This document shows, in pieces, positions 34,427 to 42,571 of a stretch of 64,000 nucleotides of DNA. Made by a program: the position numbers and the translations under genes. How positions within the stretch are numbered: position 1 is the first letter of the stretch; the number at the start of each line of letters is the position of its first letter. The notes beneath the pieces were generated by a model, which was not told the DNA's origin, made no database searches, and worked only from the letters and a program-made list of their open reading frames with translations. Location: the NCBI RefSeq assembly GCF_030693775.1, contig NZ_JAUXZY010000004.1, positions 1 to 64,000 of the forward strand, in the 5' to 3' direction. Source of the DNA: Polynucleobacter sp. GTDB taxonomy: Bacteria; Pseudomonadota; Gammaproteobacteria; Burkholderiales; Burkholderiaceae.

Positions 34427-35656
34427 ATGATCGCCCCCCAGCACCATGACATCGTGGTGATTGGGGCTGGCATCGCAGGCGCAAGCATTGCGTACGAAAT
34501 CATCTCTCGGGGTCACGCAGTATGCGTTGTTGAGTCTGAATGTGGCCCTGCCACAGGATGTTCAAGTCACGCCTATGCCATTGCCCATCCCCATATCACC
34601 AGGGGATCAGCAAAACTACTCCAATTAACTCGCATCGCATTTGAGCTGGCATTAGCCCGTTGGGGCGATCAATGGGTGCACCGCGGCGCACTGCAGCCTA
34701 TAAAAAATGGCCTTGATTTTGATGCCGATGCCATCGCGCTGCAACTGTCGGAGCTTGGCTTAAGACCAGAAATAGCGTTCCCTGTCTCCGCAGAACAAGC
34801 AAGTCAGTTGGCAGGAGTGGCACGAGCCGGCGTTTGGTTTCCCAATGCCGGAATGCTGAGCTTAGAAAAAACAAGTAAAGAGCTATTGCAACCCTGCGCG
34901 CAGTTAACGCAGATCAATCAGGTGCGGATAGACACATTGATGCGCGAAGGCAATCACTGGCTGCTAAGCGACACGACAAACAAAATCTCGATACGCGCAA
35001 ATAAGGTGATCGTTGCGGCCGGCCTATCGTCAAAAAAATTACTGAGTAGCATCCAAATTAAGTTGCCCCTGAAGCCGGTACGCGGTCAGCTGAGCTTTTT
35101 TCAAATTGACTCGAAGAGTGATTGGATTACTCGCTTACCCCGAGCGATTATCTGTGGCGACGGTTACTGCATTCCAGCGAGTCGATTAGAAAATGGCAAT
35201 ATGCGCTGGATTGTCGGCTCGAGTTTTGATGAAAATGAAAGCGATCATCACCCCCGCTTTGAAAGTGATCGCTTTAATCAAGCGCAGGCAGCCGGTCTAC
35301 TCAACTATGCCGAGGGCAACCAAAGTGAGCTGACGCCAGACGGCCAATTCGTTGGTATTCGTTGTGTAGCAGGCGATCGGCTGCCCATCATCGGCGCACT
35401 GCCGCAGCGACCCGGCATTTTTGTGGCTACTGCCCTTGGGTCGCGCGGTATTTTGTGGTCTGCCTTGGCAGCAAAACTAATTACAGATCAGGTTTTGGCA
35501 GGGGACTTTGCTTTGCTGACGCGCTTAGGTTTTACCTCTGCCTTGGCTGCAGCGCTTGCACCTGATCGTTTTTTGGCGGGCGGGGCAGCGCCCGCTTTGG
35601 GCGCTTTCGCTTCAAATTCAAATCCAATTTTGCCGCCTTCGCCAAGAGCCAGATAG
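34427..35656 (+). CDS. FAD-dependent oxidoreductase resembling the MnmC C-terminal domain
   Basis: This 409-residue DAO-family flavoprotein has the N-terminal FAD motif VIGAGIAGASIAYEIISRGH (about 10-29) and the GCSSHAYAIAHPHITR segment. That segment matches the MnmC oxidase domain pattern, which is ASGNPAG followed by HP. The C-terminal FAD-contact region is VATALGSRGILWSALAAKL. In MnmC this domain cleaves cmnm5U to nm5U in tRNA. The N-terminal methyltransferase domain is absent here, so a stand-alone MnmC2-type role is only inferred. Its last 169 bp overlap the 3' end of topB on the other strand. Confidence 0.72.
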   Translation: MIAPQHHDIVVIGAGIAGASIAYEIISRGHAVCVVESECGPATGCSSHAYAIAHPHITRGSAKLLQLTRIAFELALARWGDQWVHRGALQPIKNGLDFDADAIALQLSELGLRPEIAFPVSAEQASQLAGVARAGVWFPNAGMLSLEKTSKELLQPCAQLTQINQVRIDTLMREGNHWLLSDTTNKISIRANKVIVAAGLSSKKLLSSIQIKLPLKPVRGQLSFFQIDSKSDWITRLPRAIICGDGYCIPASRLENGNMRWIVGSSFDENESDHHPRFESDRFNQAQAAGLLNYAEGNQSELTPDGQFVGIRCVAGDRLPIIGALPQRPGIFVATALGSRGILWSALAAKLITDQVLAGDFALLTRLGFTSALAAALAPDRFLAGGAAPALGAFASNSNPILPPSPRAR

Positions 35657-38157
35657 GCCTTAAAGCCGCGCCCGGTGCGATTGGATTTAAAGTTGGTCAA
35701 CAAGTCAGTTTTGCCGCTGGTCAGCAGTTTCTGAACTTGCTCCGTCGATATCTCTTGCTGCAAGACAACCTTGCCTGTTTTGAAATCACAGGTTTTGCTA
35801 GGCCCGGTATTGCGCTCACAAACATAACGCATGCCATCTTCATAGACTGCACCAGAACATTTTGGGCAAACGCCTAAAGCGGTGCGACCAGTAAAGTCGA
35901 TGGCTTCCGCATCATCATCTTCAGTATTACCAAAGTCGAATTCCAATTTGAAGCCGGCGTTGGGATAGTCTTTATCGTCCTCCGGAATTTCAGTTAGCTG
36001 AATGATGGCCGCAAAAGGGCGGCCGATCTTGCTACGAAACCCCTGTAATGGTCCGATGGTCTTATCACGCAACAGCGTTTCAACTTCATCGTATTCAAAT
36101 GCCCGCCCGCCTGGCGTTTTACTAATCGTAAAGCCACACTTCTCACAAGCAAAGCGCCGGTAGTTTTCTTTGACGGACCCTTTGCAATGGGGGCAGGGTG
36201 TGGTGAGGGTGGCGTAGTCGCCCGGAATGGTATCGCTATCGTATTCTTTGGCACGCTTCACAATGCGCTGCGTCATTTGTGCAATTTCCTGCATAAATGC
36301 ATCGCGCTTCATTTTTCCTTGCTCAATTAGCGAGAGCTTATTTTCCCAATTGCCGGTAAGATCTGGGCGCGTTAATTCTTCGACATCGAGACCACGTAAC
36401 AGGGTCATCAATTGGAATGCTTTGGCAGTGGGTATGAGCTCCCTCGCTTCGCGCACCATGTATTTTTCTGCTAGCAGCCCCTCAATGATGGCGGCGCGGG
36501 TCGCAGGAGTGCCAAGGCCCTTTTCAGCCATCGCCTCACGCATATCGTCATCATCAACCCACTTGCCGGCGCTTTCCATGGCCGAGAGGAGTGTTGCTTC
36601 GCTATAGCGGGCTGGTGGTTTTGTTTTTAGAGCCAGCGCCTCAATCGTGTCGCTTTGTACCGTTTCGTTTTCTTGTACCGCAACCAGTTCGTCGTCCGCT
36701 TGATTGCTGCGACCATAGACGGCTAGCCAGCCTGGGTGAACCAAAACGCGTCCTTCGGTTTTAAAGTGGTGCCCCGAACATTCGGTTATGCGAGTGGTGA
36801 CACGGAATTCTGCGGCAGGAAAAAACACCGCTAAGAATCGCCGCACAACCAAATCGTAGAGTTTTTGTTCTGGCTCGCTGAGGCTCTTAGGGGATTCCAG
36901 CGTGGGAATAATGGCGAAGTGATCTGATATTTTAGAGTTATCAAAAATTCGCTTATTGGGCTTGATCCAGCCATACCCTTTTGTTTTGGCGGCGCTGTCT
37001 TTTCCATCGCCTTTCAATATGGCGTTGGCATGGGGTCGGTACTCATTGGAATTCGCGGCCAGATTTTCAACGGTTTGCTTTACGGTGTCCAAGTAGTCTT
37101 CTGGTAATGCTCTTGAGTCGGTTCGTGGGTAAGTAAGCACTTTATGGCGTTCGTATAAAGCCTGAGCAAGACCCAAGGTGTTTTTTGCCGAGAAACCAAA
37201 GCGGGCATTCGCCTCGCGTTGCAGGCTGGTTAAATCAAATAGCTGTGGCGCTAGCTGCGTCGCGGGTTTTGCCTCTTCGCGCACGCTGGCCTTCTTGTTG
37301 CGGCACGCGGCCACAATGCTGTTCGCAGCCGCTTCGCTCCATAGGCGGTTCTCGCGTAAATCTGGCTCCGCAGCGTCCTTCTTAAATTTAGGATCAAACC
37401 AGCGGCCCTCATAAACCCCAGCCGATGCCAGAAAATCAGCCTTTACTTCCCAGTAATCTTTAGAAATAAATTTACGAATGAGCTCTTCGCGCTCAACCAC
37501 AATGGATAGGGTTGGTGTTTGCACGCGCCCCACTGTCGTCAAAAAGAAGCCACCACTTTTGCTATTGAAGGCTGTCATGGCGCGGGTGCCGTTAATGCCA
37601 ACCAACCAGTCGGCTTCAGAACGGCAGCGCGCAGCATCAGCCAAAGGTTGCATGTCTGCATCAGAGCGCAGTGCGCTAAATCCTTCGCGGATGGCGTTGG
37701 GCGTCATCGATTGCAGCCATAAGCGCTTAATTGGCTGACTGGCCTTGGCGTGTTGTGCAATCAAGCGAAAAATCAGCTCACCCTCGCGACCCGCGTCACA
37801 GGCATTAACCAAGGCAGCAATGTCTTTGCGCTTAATCAGTTTTTGTAAAACCTTGAGTCGTGACTCCGTTTTTACAATCGGCCGCAGATCAAAATGGGGG
37901 GGAACCACTGGCAAATTGGCAAACGACCACTTTCCGCGCTTAACATCGTATTCCTCAGGGGCGGCAATCTCCAAAAGGTGGCCCACCGCCGAAGAAACAA
38001 CATACTGCTCATTTTCAAAATAATCATCGTATTTAGTAAAGCCGCCTAGGGCCTTAGCGATATCGCTGGCAACCGACGGTTTTTCTGCAATGATCAGTGT
38101 TTTAGGCGTGCTGCCTGCAGTCGATTTGGATGCGGTTTTGGTAGTTGCTTTAGCCAC
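35488..38157 (-). CDS. topB: DNA topoisomerase III
   Basis: This type IA topoisomerase has 889 residues. The TOPRIM domain begins LIIAEKPSVASDIAKALGG and continues DAGREGELIFR. The catalytic domain has the active-site segment LTYPRTDSRALPEDY. Zinc-ribbon-like segments CPHC/CEKC and CPKC/CERN lie in the C-terminal part, followed by a Lys/Ala/Pro-rich tail. It decatenates and relaxes DNA. The C-terminal 56 codons overlap the convergent oxidoreductase gene. Confidence 0.95.
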   Translation of the reverse strand: MAKATTKTASKSTAGSTPKTLIIAEKPSVASDIAKALGGFTKYDDYFENEQYVVSSAVGHLLEIAAPEEYDVKRGKWSFANLPVVPPHFDLRPIVKTESRLKVLQKLIKRKDIAALVNACDAGREGELIFRLIAQHAKASQPIKRLWLQSMTPNAIREGFSALRSDADMQPLADAARCRSEADWLVGINGTRAMTAFNSKSGGFFLTTVGRVQTPTLSIVVEREELIRKFISKDYWEVKADFLASAGVYEGRWFDPKFKKDAAEPDLRENRLWSEAAANSIVAACRNKKASVREEAKPATQLAPQLFDLTSLQREANARFGFSAKNTLGLAQALYERHKVLTYPRTDSRALPEDYLDTVKQTVENLAANSNEYRPHANAILKGDGKDSAAKTKGYGWIKPNKRIFDNSKISDHFAIIPTLESPKSLSEPEQKLYDLVVRRFLAVFFPAAEFRVTTRITECSGHHFKTEGRVLVHPGWLAVYGRSNQADDELVAVQENETVQSDTIEALALKTKPPARYSEATLLSAMESAGKWVDDDDMREAMAEKGLGTPATRAAIIEGLLAEKYMVREARELIPTAKAFQLMTLLRGLDVEELTRPDLTGNWENKLSLIEQGKMKRDAFMQEIAQMTQRIVKRAKEYDSDTIPGDYATLTTPCPHCKGSVKENYRRFACEKCGFTISKTPGGRAFEYDEVETLLRDKTIGPLQGFRSKIGRPFAAIIQLTEIPEDDKDYPNAGFKLEFDFGNTEDDDAEAIDFTGRTALGVCPKCSGAVYEDGMRYVCERNTGPSKTCDFKTGKVVLQQEISTEQVQKLLTSGKTDLLTNFKSNRTGRGFKAYLALGEGGKIGFEFEAKAPKAGAAPPAKKRSGASAAAKAEVKPKRVSKAKSPAKT

Positions 38158-38328
38158 GCGTGAACCTAAATTAAGTACAGATTAGTCAAATTACAGCCAT
38201 CGATGCAGCCCCCTATTGCGGCGCATTCCCTTTTTTATTATTAACCGATAAATCAAGAACTGTCCAAAATGCCGACTTTTCCCCGCAATATCAGGCGATT
38301 TACGCCGCTTTTTAATTAGCAAGATCCG

Positions 38329-39021
38329 CTACAGGTTGGGGTTCCGGGGCAGTTCAGTCAAAATATCCCCCAAGGCGTGGACCAGTTTGGCGCCGTTTTG
38401 AATTAGGCTGTGGCAACCCTCCGAGTGGCCCCCAAGGATCGAGCCAGGCACGGCAAATACTTCCCGGCCCAGCTCTGCCGCAAGGCGTGCGGTAATCAAT
38501 GACCCCGATCGATTGCTGGCCTCAACGACTACTACCCCTAAGGCAAGGGCCGCAATCAGGCGGTTACGCCTCGGGAAGTGAAAGGGTTTTGGACCAACCC
38601 CAGGGGGGAATTCCGATATGAGAAGGCCTGAATGGGCGACGGCCTCTGCCAGGGCAAGGTGTTCGTAGGGGTAGACACGATCCAGCCCGGTTCCGCAAAT
38701 GGCGCCAGTTTTGCCGACGGGGGATTTTAGGGCGGCACGGTGTGCTGCCCCATCAATGCCCCGTGCAAGCCCAGAAACGATCAAAAAACCAGCCTCTGCG
38801 AGCCCCTTTGACAACTCGGAAGCAATATAGAGGCCTTGAAGGCTGGCTTTACGTGACCCGACAATAGCAATGGCAGGACGTTTAAATAAGGCAGCATCAC
38901 CGTATATATATAGAGGGCTAGGTGGATCACGTAAATCGAGTAGGCGCTTTGGATAGCCCGGCTTGCCGGGATAGAGTAACTGCATGGAGGGATGGTTTTG
39001 CATAAACCAATTCTTGAGCAC
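38329..39021 (-). CDS. dprA: DNA-processing protein DprA, minimal form
   Basis: The 230 residues cover only the Rossmann-like DprA/Smf domain: IAIVGSRKASLQG (about 51-63), SGLARGIDGAAHRAAL, GTGLDRVYPYEH, SEFPPGVGPKPFHFPRRNRL and EASNRSGSLITARLA. Typical DprA is about 360-380 residues, with an N-terminal SAM-like and a C-terminal winged-helix domain, and both are missing here. An in-frame stop lies about 65 bp upstream, close to the def start, so no N-terminal extension is possible. The RecA-loading core for transformation appears intact. GTG at 39021 is the first start codon. Confidence 0.88.
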   Translation of the reverse strand: MLKNWFMQNHPSMQLLYPGKPGYPKRLLDLRDPPSPLYIYGDAALFKRPAIAIVGSRKASLQGLYIASELSKGLAEAGFLIVSGLARGIDGAAHRAALKSPVGKTGAICGTGLDRVYPYEHLALAEAVAHSGLLISEFPPGVGPKPFHFPRRNRLIAALALGVVVVEASNRSGSLITARLAAELGREVFAVPGSILGGHSEGCHSLIQNGAKLVHALGDILTELPRNPNL

Positions 39022-39075
39022 GGGCTTTTGTTTGCCAATCAGCCCAGCCTGATTAGTCTGTAAGATAATTCTGAT

Positions 39076-39591
39076 ATGACTTTGTTAACCGTTCTCCATT
39101 ACCCCGACCAGCGATTGCATAAGGTAGCAAAGCCTGTTGCCGTCGTGGACGATCGTGTGCGCAAGATCGTTGCCGACATGGCGGAGACGATGTATGACGC
39201 CCCCGGCGTGGGTTTGGCTGCGACCCAAGTAGATATACATGAGCGCATTATTGTGATTGACGTATCAGAGGAGCAAAACCAGCTGATGGTCTTCATCAAT
39301 CCGGAGCTCGTTTGGGCTAGCCCGGAGAAAAAAGCATGGCGCGAAGGTTGCCTGTCGGTACCCGAGTTCTTTGATGAAGTAGAGCGACCTGATCAGATTC
39401 AAGTAAAGGCGCTTGACGTGAATGGCAAACCATTTGAAATCAAAGCCGACGGCTTGCTTTCGGTTTGCTTGCAACACGAAATGGATCACTTGCTTGGAAA
39501 GGTGTTCGTGGAATACCTCTCTTTCCTAAAGCGCAACCGCATCGCCCTCAAAATGAAAAAGCGCGCCAAAGAGCTGGTAGGACAACGCTGA
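39076..39591 (+). CDS. def: Peptide deformylase
   Basis: This 171-residue metalloenzyme has all three motifs: GVGLAATQ (about 45-52), EGCLSVP (about 90-96) and HEMDH (about 132-136), which hold the metal and catalytic Glu. It removes the formyl group from nascent proteins. It is divergent from dprA and 13 bp upstream of fmt, as is usual. Confidence 0.97.
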   Translation: MTLLTVLHYPDQRLHKVAKPVAVVDDRVRKIVADMAETMYDAPGVGLAATQVDIHERIIVIDVSEEQNQLMVFINPELVWASPEKKAWREGCLSVPEFFDEVERPDQIQVKALDVNGKPFEIKADGLLSVCLQHEMDHLLGKVFVEYLSFLKRNRIALKMKKRAKELVGQR

Positions 39592-39604
39592 GAAGGCGCC
39601 CACG

Positions 39605-40618
39605 ATGAGGGTCGTTTTTGCTGGCACCCCCGAGTTTGCTGCGCATGCCTTACAAGCCATAGAGGCAGCTGGGCATACGATTGCATTGGTTCTAACTCAG
39701 CCCGATCGACGTGCCGGCCGCGGCATGCATTTACATGCGAGCCCCGTTAAGGAGTTTGCGCTGAGCAAGGGCATTCCGTTGCTCCAGCCGACATCCCTCA
39801 ATACCAATAGCGCCGACGATGCAAAAAGAGCGGAAGCAATCGCGGCCTTGCACGTCTTGAGCCAAACCCAGTTTGATGCCATGGTAGTGGTTGCCTATGG
39901 CCTGATCATCCCGCAGTCAATATTGGACCTAGCGGAGCAGCTTGGGCGGCACGGCGCATTCAACATCCATGGCTCGCTATTGCCACGTTGGCGCGGAGCC
40001 GCACCCATTCAGCGAGCCATTGCTTCAGGAGACGAGCGAACGGGCATCACCATTATGCAAATGGATGCGGGATTGGATACGGGGGATATGGTGCTAAGCG
40101 AAGCAATTGATATCGCGCCCGATGAAACCAGCAGCAGTTTGCACGATCGCCTTGCCGACATGGGCGCGAGGCTAATGGTGCGCTGCCTCGCTATGCTGGA
40201 TGCGCAAGCAGAAATGCCGCGCATTCCTCAGGGCGAAGACGGGATGTGTTACGCCGAAAAAATACAAAAAGCCGAGGCTGAAATTGATTGGTCGCAAAGC
40301 GCAATCACTATTGATCGTCTGATTCGGGCATTTAACCCATTTCCTGGAGCAAGCTCTACGCTTAATGGCCAAAGCCTCAAGTTTTGGCGTGCTCGCCCTT
40401 TGACACAAGTGCAAGCAGACCAATACCAAGAGCAAGCAAGCAATCGTCCTGGCTTGGTTGTGGGTAAAAGCAAAGATGGTTTTGTGGTGTGGTGCAAGGA
40501 CGGCGCATTAGAGGTGTTAGAGATACAAAAGCCCGGCGGTAGGCGTATGTCAGCAGCACAATGGATTCAAGCAGAAAAGCCGGCGGGCGCATTGCAATTT
40601 ACGAAAGCGACTGCCTAA
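39605..40618 (+). CDS. fmt: Methionyl-tRNA formyltransferase
   Basis: This 337-residue enzyme starts MRVVFAGTPEFAAHALQAI and has the catalytic segment FNIHGSLLPRWRGAAPIQRA, with the Asn-His pair and SLLP signature. A C-terminal OB-fold follows. It formylates initiator Met-tRNA using 10-formyl-THF. It pairs with def directly upstream. Confidence 0.97.
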   Translation: MRVVFAGTPEFAAHALQAIEAAGHTIALVLTQPDRRAGRGMHLHASPVKEFALSKGIPLLQPTSLNTNSADDAKRAEAIAALHVLSQTQFDAMVVVAYGLIIPQSILDLAEQLGRHGAFNIHGSLLPRWRGAAPIQRAIASGDERTGITIMQMDAGLDTGDMVLSEAIDIAPDETSSSLHDRLADMGARLMVRCLAMLDAQAEMPRIPQGEDGMCYAEKIQKAEAEIDWSQSAITIDRLIRAFNPFPGASSTLNGQSLKFWRARPLTQVQADQYQEQASNRPGLVVGKSKDGFVVWCKDGALEVLEIQKPGGRRMSAAQWIQAEKPAGALQFTKATA

Positions 40619-40645
40619 GCCGTGGATAAAAAAAAGGAAGTGGTG

Positions 40646-41974
40646 ATGTCATCAAAAGCGCCGCCCCAGAACCTGCCCTTATCGCAAGCGATCACGATTG
40701 CAGCGCAGGCGATAGGCGAAGTCATGTCGGGCAGGTCCTTGACTCAGGTGCTAGAAGAGCTCGAGCCGCAAGAGCGGCCCATCGTTCAAAGCATTACGTT
40801 TGACACATTTCGGCGCTGGACCCGTTCACATGCGTTAATTAAAGAGTTCGTGCCAAAGCCACCAAGCAAGCCAGTGGAGCATGTGCTAGCAGTGGCTATC
40901 ACGCTCCTGCTGGATCGGACTGATGTGGCTAAGAAAGGCTATGCAACCCATACCATCGTCAACGAGTCCGTGAAGGCGTGTGGTGAATACGATGAAACAC
41001 TGTATGCCAAAGGCTTGATGAATGCCGTGCTGCGAAAAGTCAGCACCGCCTTGGATGCGCAAGGTGTAAAACGCCCAGACCACAATAGCGTGGGTGAGTC
41101 TTACTTTCCGCCCTGGTGGATTGCTAATTTAAGAAAAAATTACCCAAAGAGCTGGCAATCCATTTGCTTGCAACAATCGCAGCGCCCACCCCTAACCCTG
41201 CGCGTTAATCGCCGCGCAATTTCTCTTGCGGATTACGCCGCTGTATTGCAGGCCGCGCAGATTGAGGCCGAAGTAATAGAGCAAGTTGCCAATGTCGGAC
41301 TAGATGCTGCTTTGCTTATCAAAGAGCCAGTACCGGTCGCAAGTATCCCCGGATTTTTTGATGGCCTAGTTTCGGTTCAGGATGCGGGGGCGCAGCTTGC
41401 AGCTACGCTCTTGGATCCGACCTCGGGCGAGCGTGTTCTTGATATGTGTGCGGCACCGGGCGGTAAGGCTGCTCATATGCTGGAGTGTGCTGATATCAAT
41501 CTAGTGGCGATTGATGTAGATCGAGAGCGATTAAAGCGCGTGAGCGAGACCTTTGGCCGCTTGAAGCTGAGTGCTGTGCCCGGGCAAAGCGTCGAGTGCA
41601 TCGCTGCCAACGCTGCCTCACTCGACTGGTGGGATAAGCAGCCCTTTGACAAAATACTGATTGATGCACCATGTTCTGCTTCTGGGATTGTGAGTCGGCA
41701 TCCCGACATTCCTTTTTTGCGCCGCGCGGATGATATTGCTGAGCTGCAAGGGCGCCAGCGTGCTCTGTTGGAGGCCGGCTGGCAGGCTCTAAAGGACGGC
41801 GGCTTGTTGCTTTATATCACCTGTTCTATTTTTCCAGAAGAGGGCAAAGACCAGGCAGAATGGTTTATGGCGGGACGCCAGAATGCGTTACGATTAGATG
41901 CGCCCGGCCAAATATTGCCCGGCCACCTGCACGACGGTTTTTACTATGCTCTCTTTAAAAAGAATGGGCCATGA
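40646..41974 (+). CDS. rsmB: 16S rRNA m5C methyltransferase, RsmB (Sun) type
   Basis: From the ATG at 40646 (AGGAAG 5 bp upstream) the protein has 442 residues. A NusB-like helical N-terminus (about 20-140) precedes the Rossmann methyltransferase. It has the SAM motif VLDMCAAPGGKAAHML, motif IV DAPCSASGIVSRHPD and motif VI YITCSIFPEE, with the two catalytic cysteines. It methylates C967 of 16S rRNA. Its stop overlaps the next gene by 4 bp. Confidence 0.94.
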   Translation: MSSKAPPQNLPLSQAITIAAQAIGEVMSGRSLTQVLEELEPQERPIVQSITFDTFRRWTRSHALIKEFVPKPPSKPVEHVLAVAITLLLDRTDVAKKGYATHTIVNESVKACGEYDETLYAKGLMNAVLRKVSTALDAQGVKRPDHNSVGESYFPPWWIANLRKNYPKSWQSICLQQSQRPPLTLRVNRRAISLADYAAVLQAAQIEAEVIEQVANVGLDAALLIKEPVPVASIPGFFDGLVSVQDAGAQLAATLLDPTSGERVLDMCAAPGGKAAHMLECADINLVAIDVDRERLKRVSETFGRLKLSAVPGQSVECIAANAASLDWWDKQPFDKILIDAPCSASGIVSRHPDIPFLRRADDIAELQGRQRALLEAGWQALKDGGLLLYITCSIFPEEGKDQAEWFMAGRQNALRLDAPGQILPGHLHDGFYYALFKKNGP

Positions 41975-42561
41975 CCCAGCGCTTTAAGCAACTCCTTTTA
42001 TCGGTCATTGTGCTGATAGGCGCTGTGCTGGCGCCTGCCGCAAACGCAGAGGGCATTAAGGTTAAGTTTTTTGAGCTTGAGCGGGTTGAGTCCGAGTGGT
42101 TTTTAAATGCAGGCTTTCAGATTGAGCTATCCCCCGGGCTCGAAGATGCCATTCAAAAAGGAGTGGTGCTGCACTTTCAAACCGAATTTGAGTTAACCCG
42201 ATCACGGTGGTATTGGTTTGATGAGCGGCCCGTTTTGGCTGTTCGGCAAACGCGGCTCTCCTATCAACCCTTAACTAAGCAGTTTCGGATTGCTTCTGGC
42301 GGCCTAACATTTACAGCGCAAACCATTGCAGAGGCATTACAAGTAGTTGGAAGCATTGGTGGCTGGCGCGTCATTGATGGGCCGGGCCTGGATCCCAGCA
42401 AGCCGTATTCTGCGGCCCTGCGCATGAGCCTTGATTTGAGTAAGTTGCCCAAGCCGTTCCAAGTCAACGCCCTCAACAATAAAACATGGAACGTTTCTAG
42501 CGATTGGACTCGCTTTACGTTTACACCCGATGCGCAATCTGTACTAAAGCGCCAAGAGTGA
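41971..42561 (+). CDS. DUF4390 exported protein
   Basis: This 196-residue protein has an N-terminal signal peptide (LLLSVIVLIGAVLAPAANA, about 8-26). The soluble domain matches the DUF4390 pattern: FFELERVESEWFLNAGFQIEL, then RSRWYWFDERPV, then RQTRLSYQPLTKQFRI. Its function is unknown. Position between rsmB and ntrY is conserved in betaproteobacteria, which suggests an accessory role to the sensor kinase. Translation is coupled to rsmB. Confidence 0.85.
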   Translation: MTQRFKQLLLSVIVLIGAVLAPAANAEGIKVKFFELERVESEWFLNAGFQIELSPGLEDAIQKGVVLHFQTEFELTRSRWYWFDERPVLAVRQTRLSYQPLTKQFRIASGGLTFTAQTIAEALQVVGSIGGWRVIDGPGLDPSKPYSAALRMSLDLSKLPKPFQVNALNNKTWNVSSDWTRFTFTPDAQSVLKRQE

Positions 42562-42571
42562 GCATCATCAC

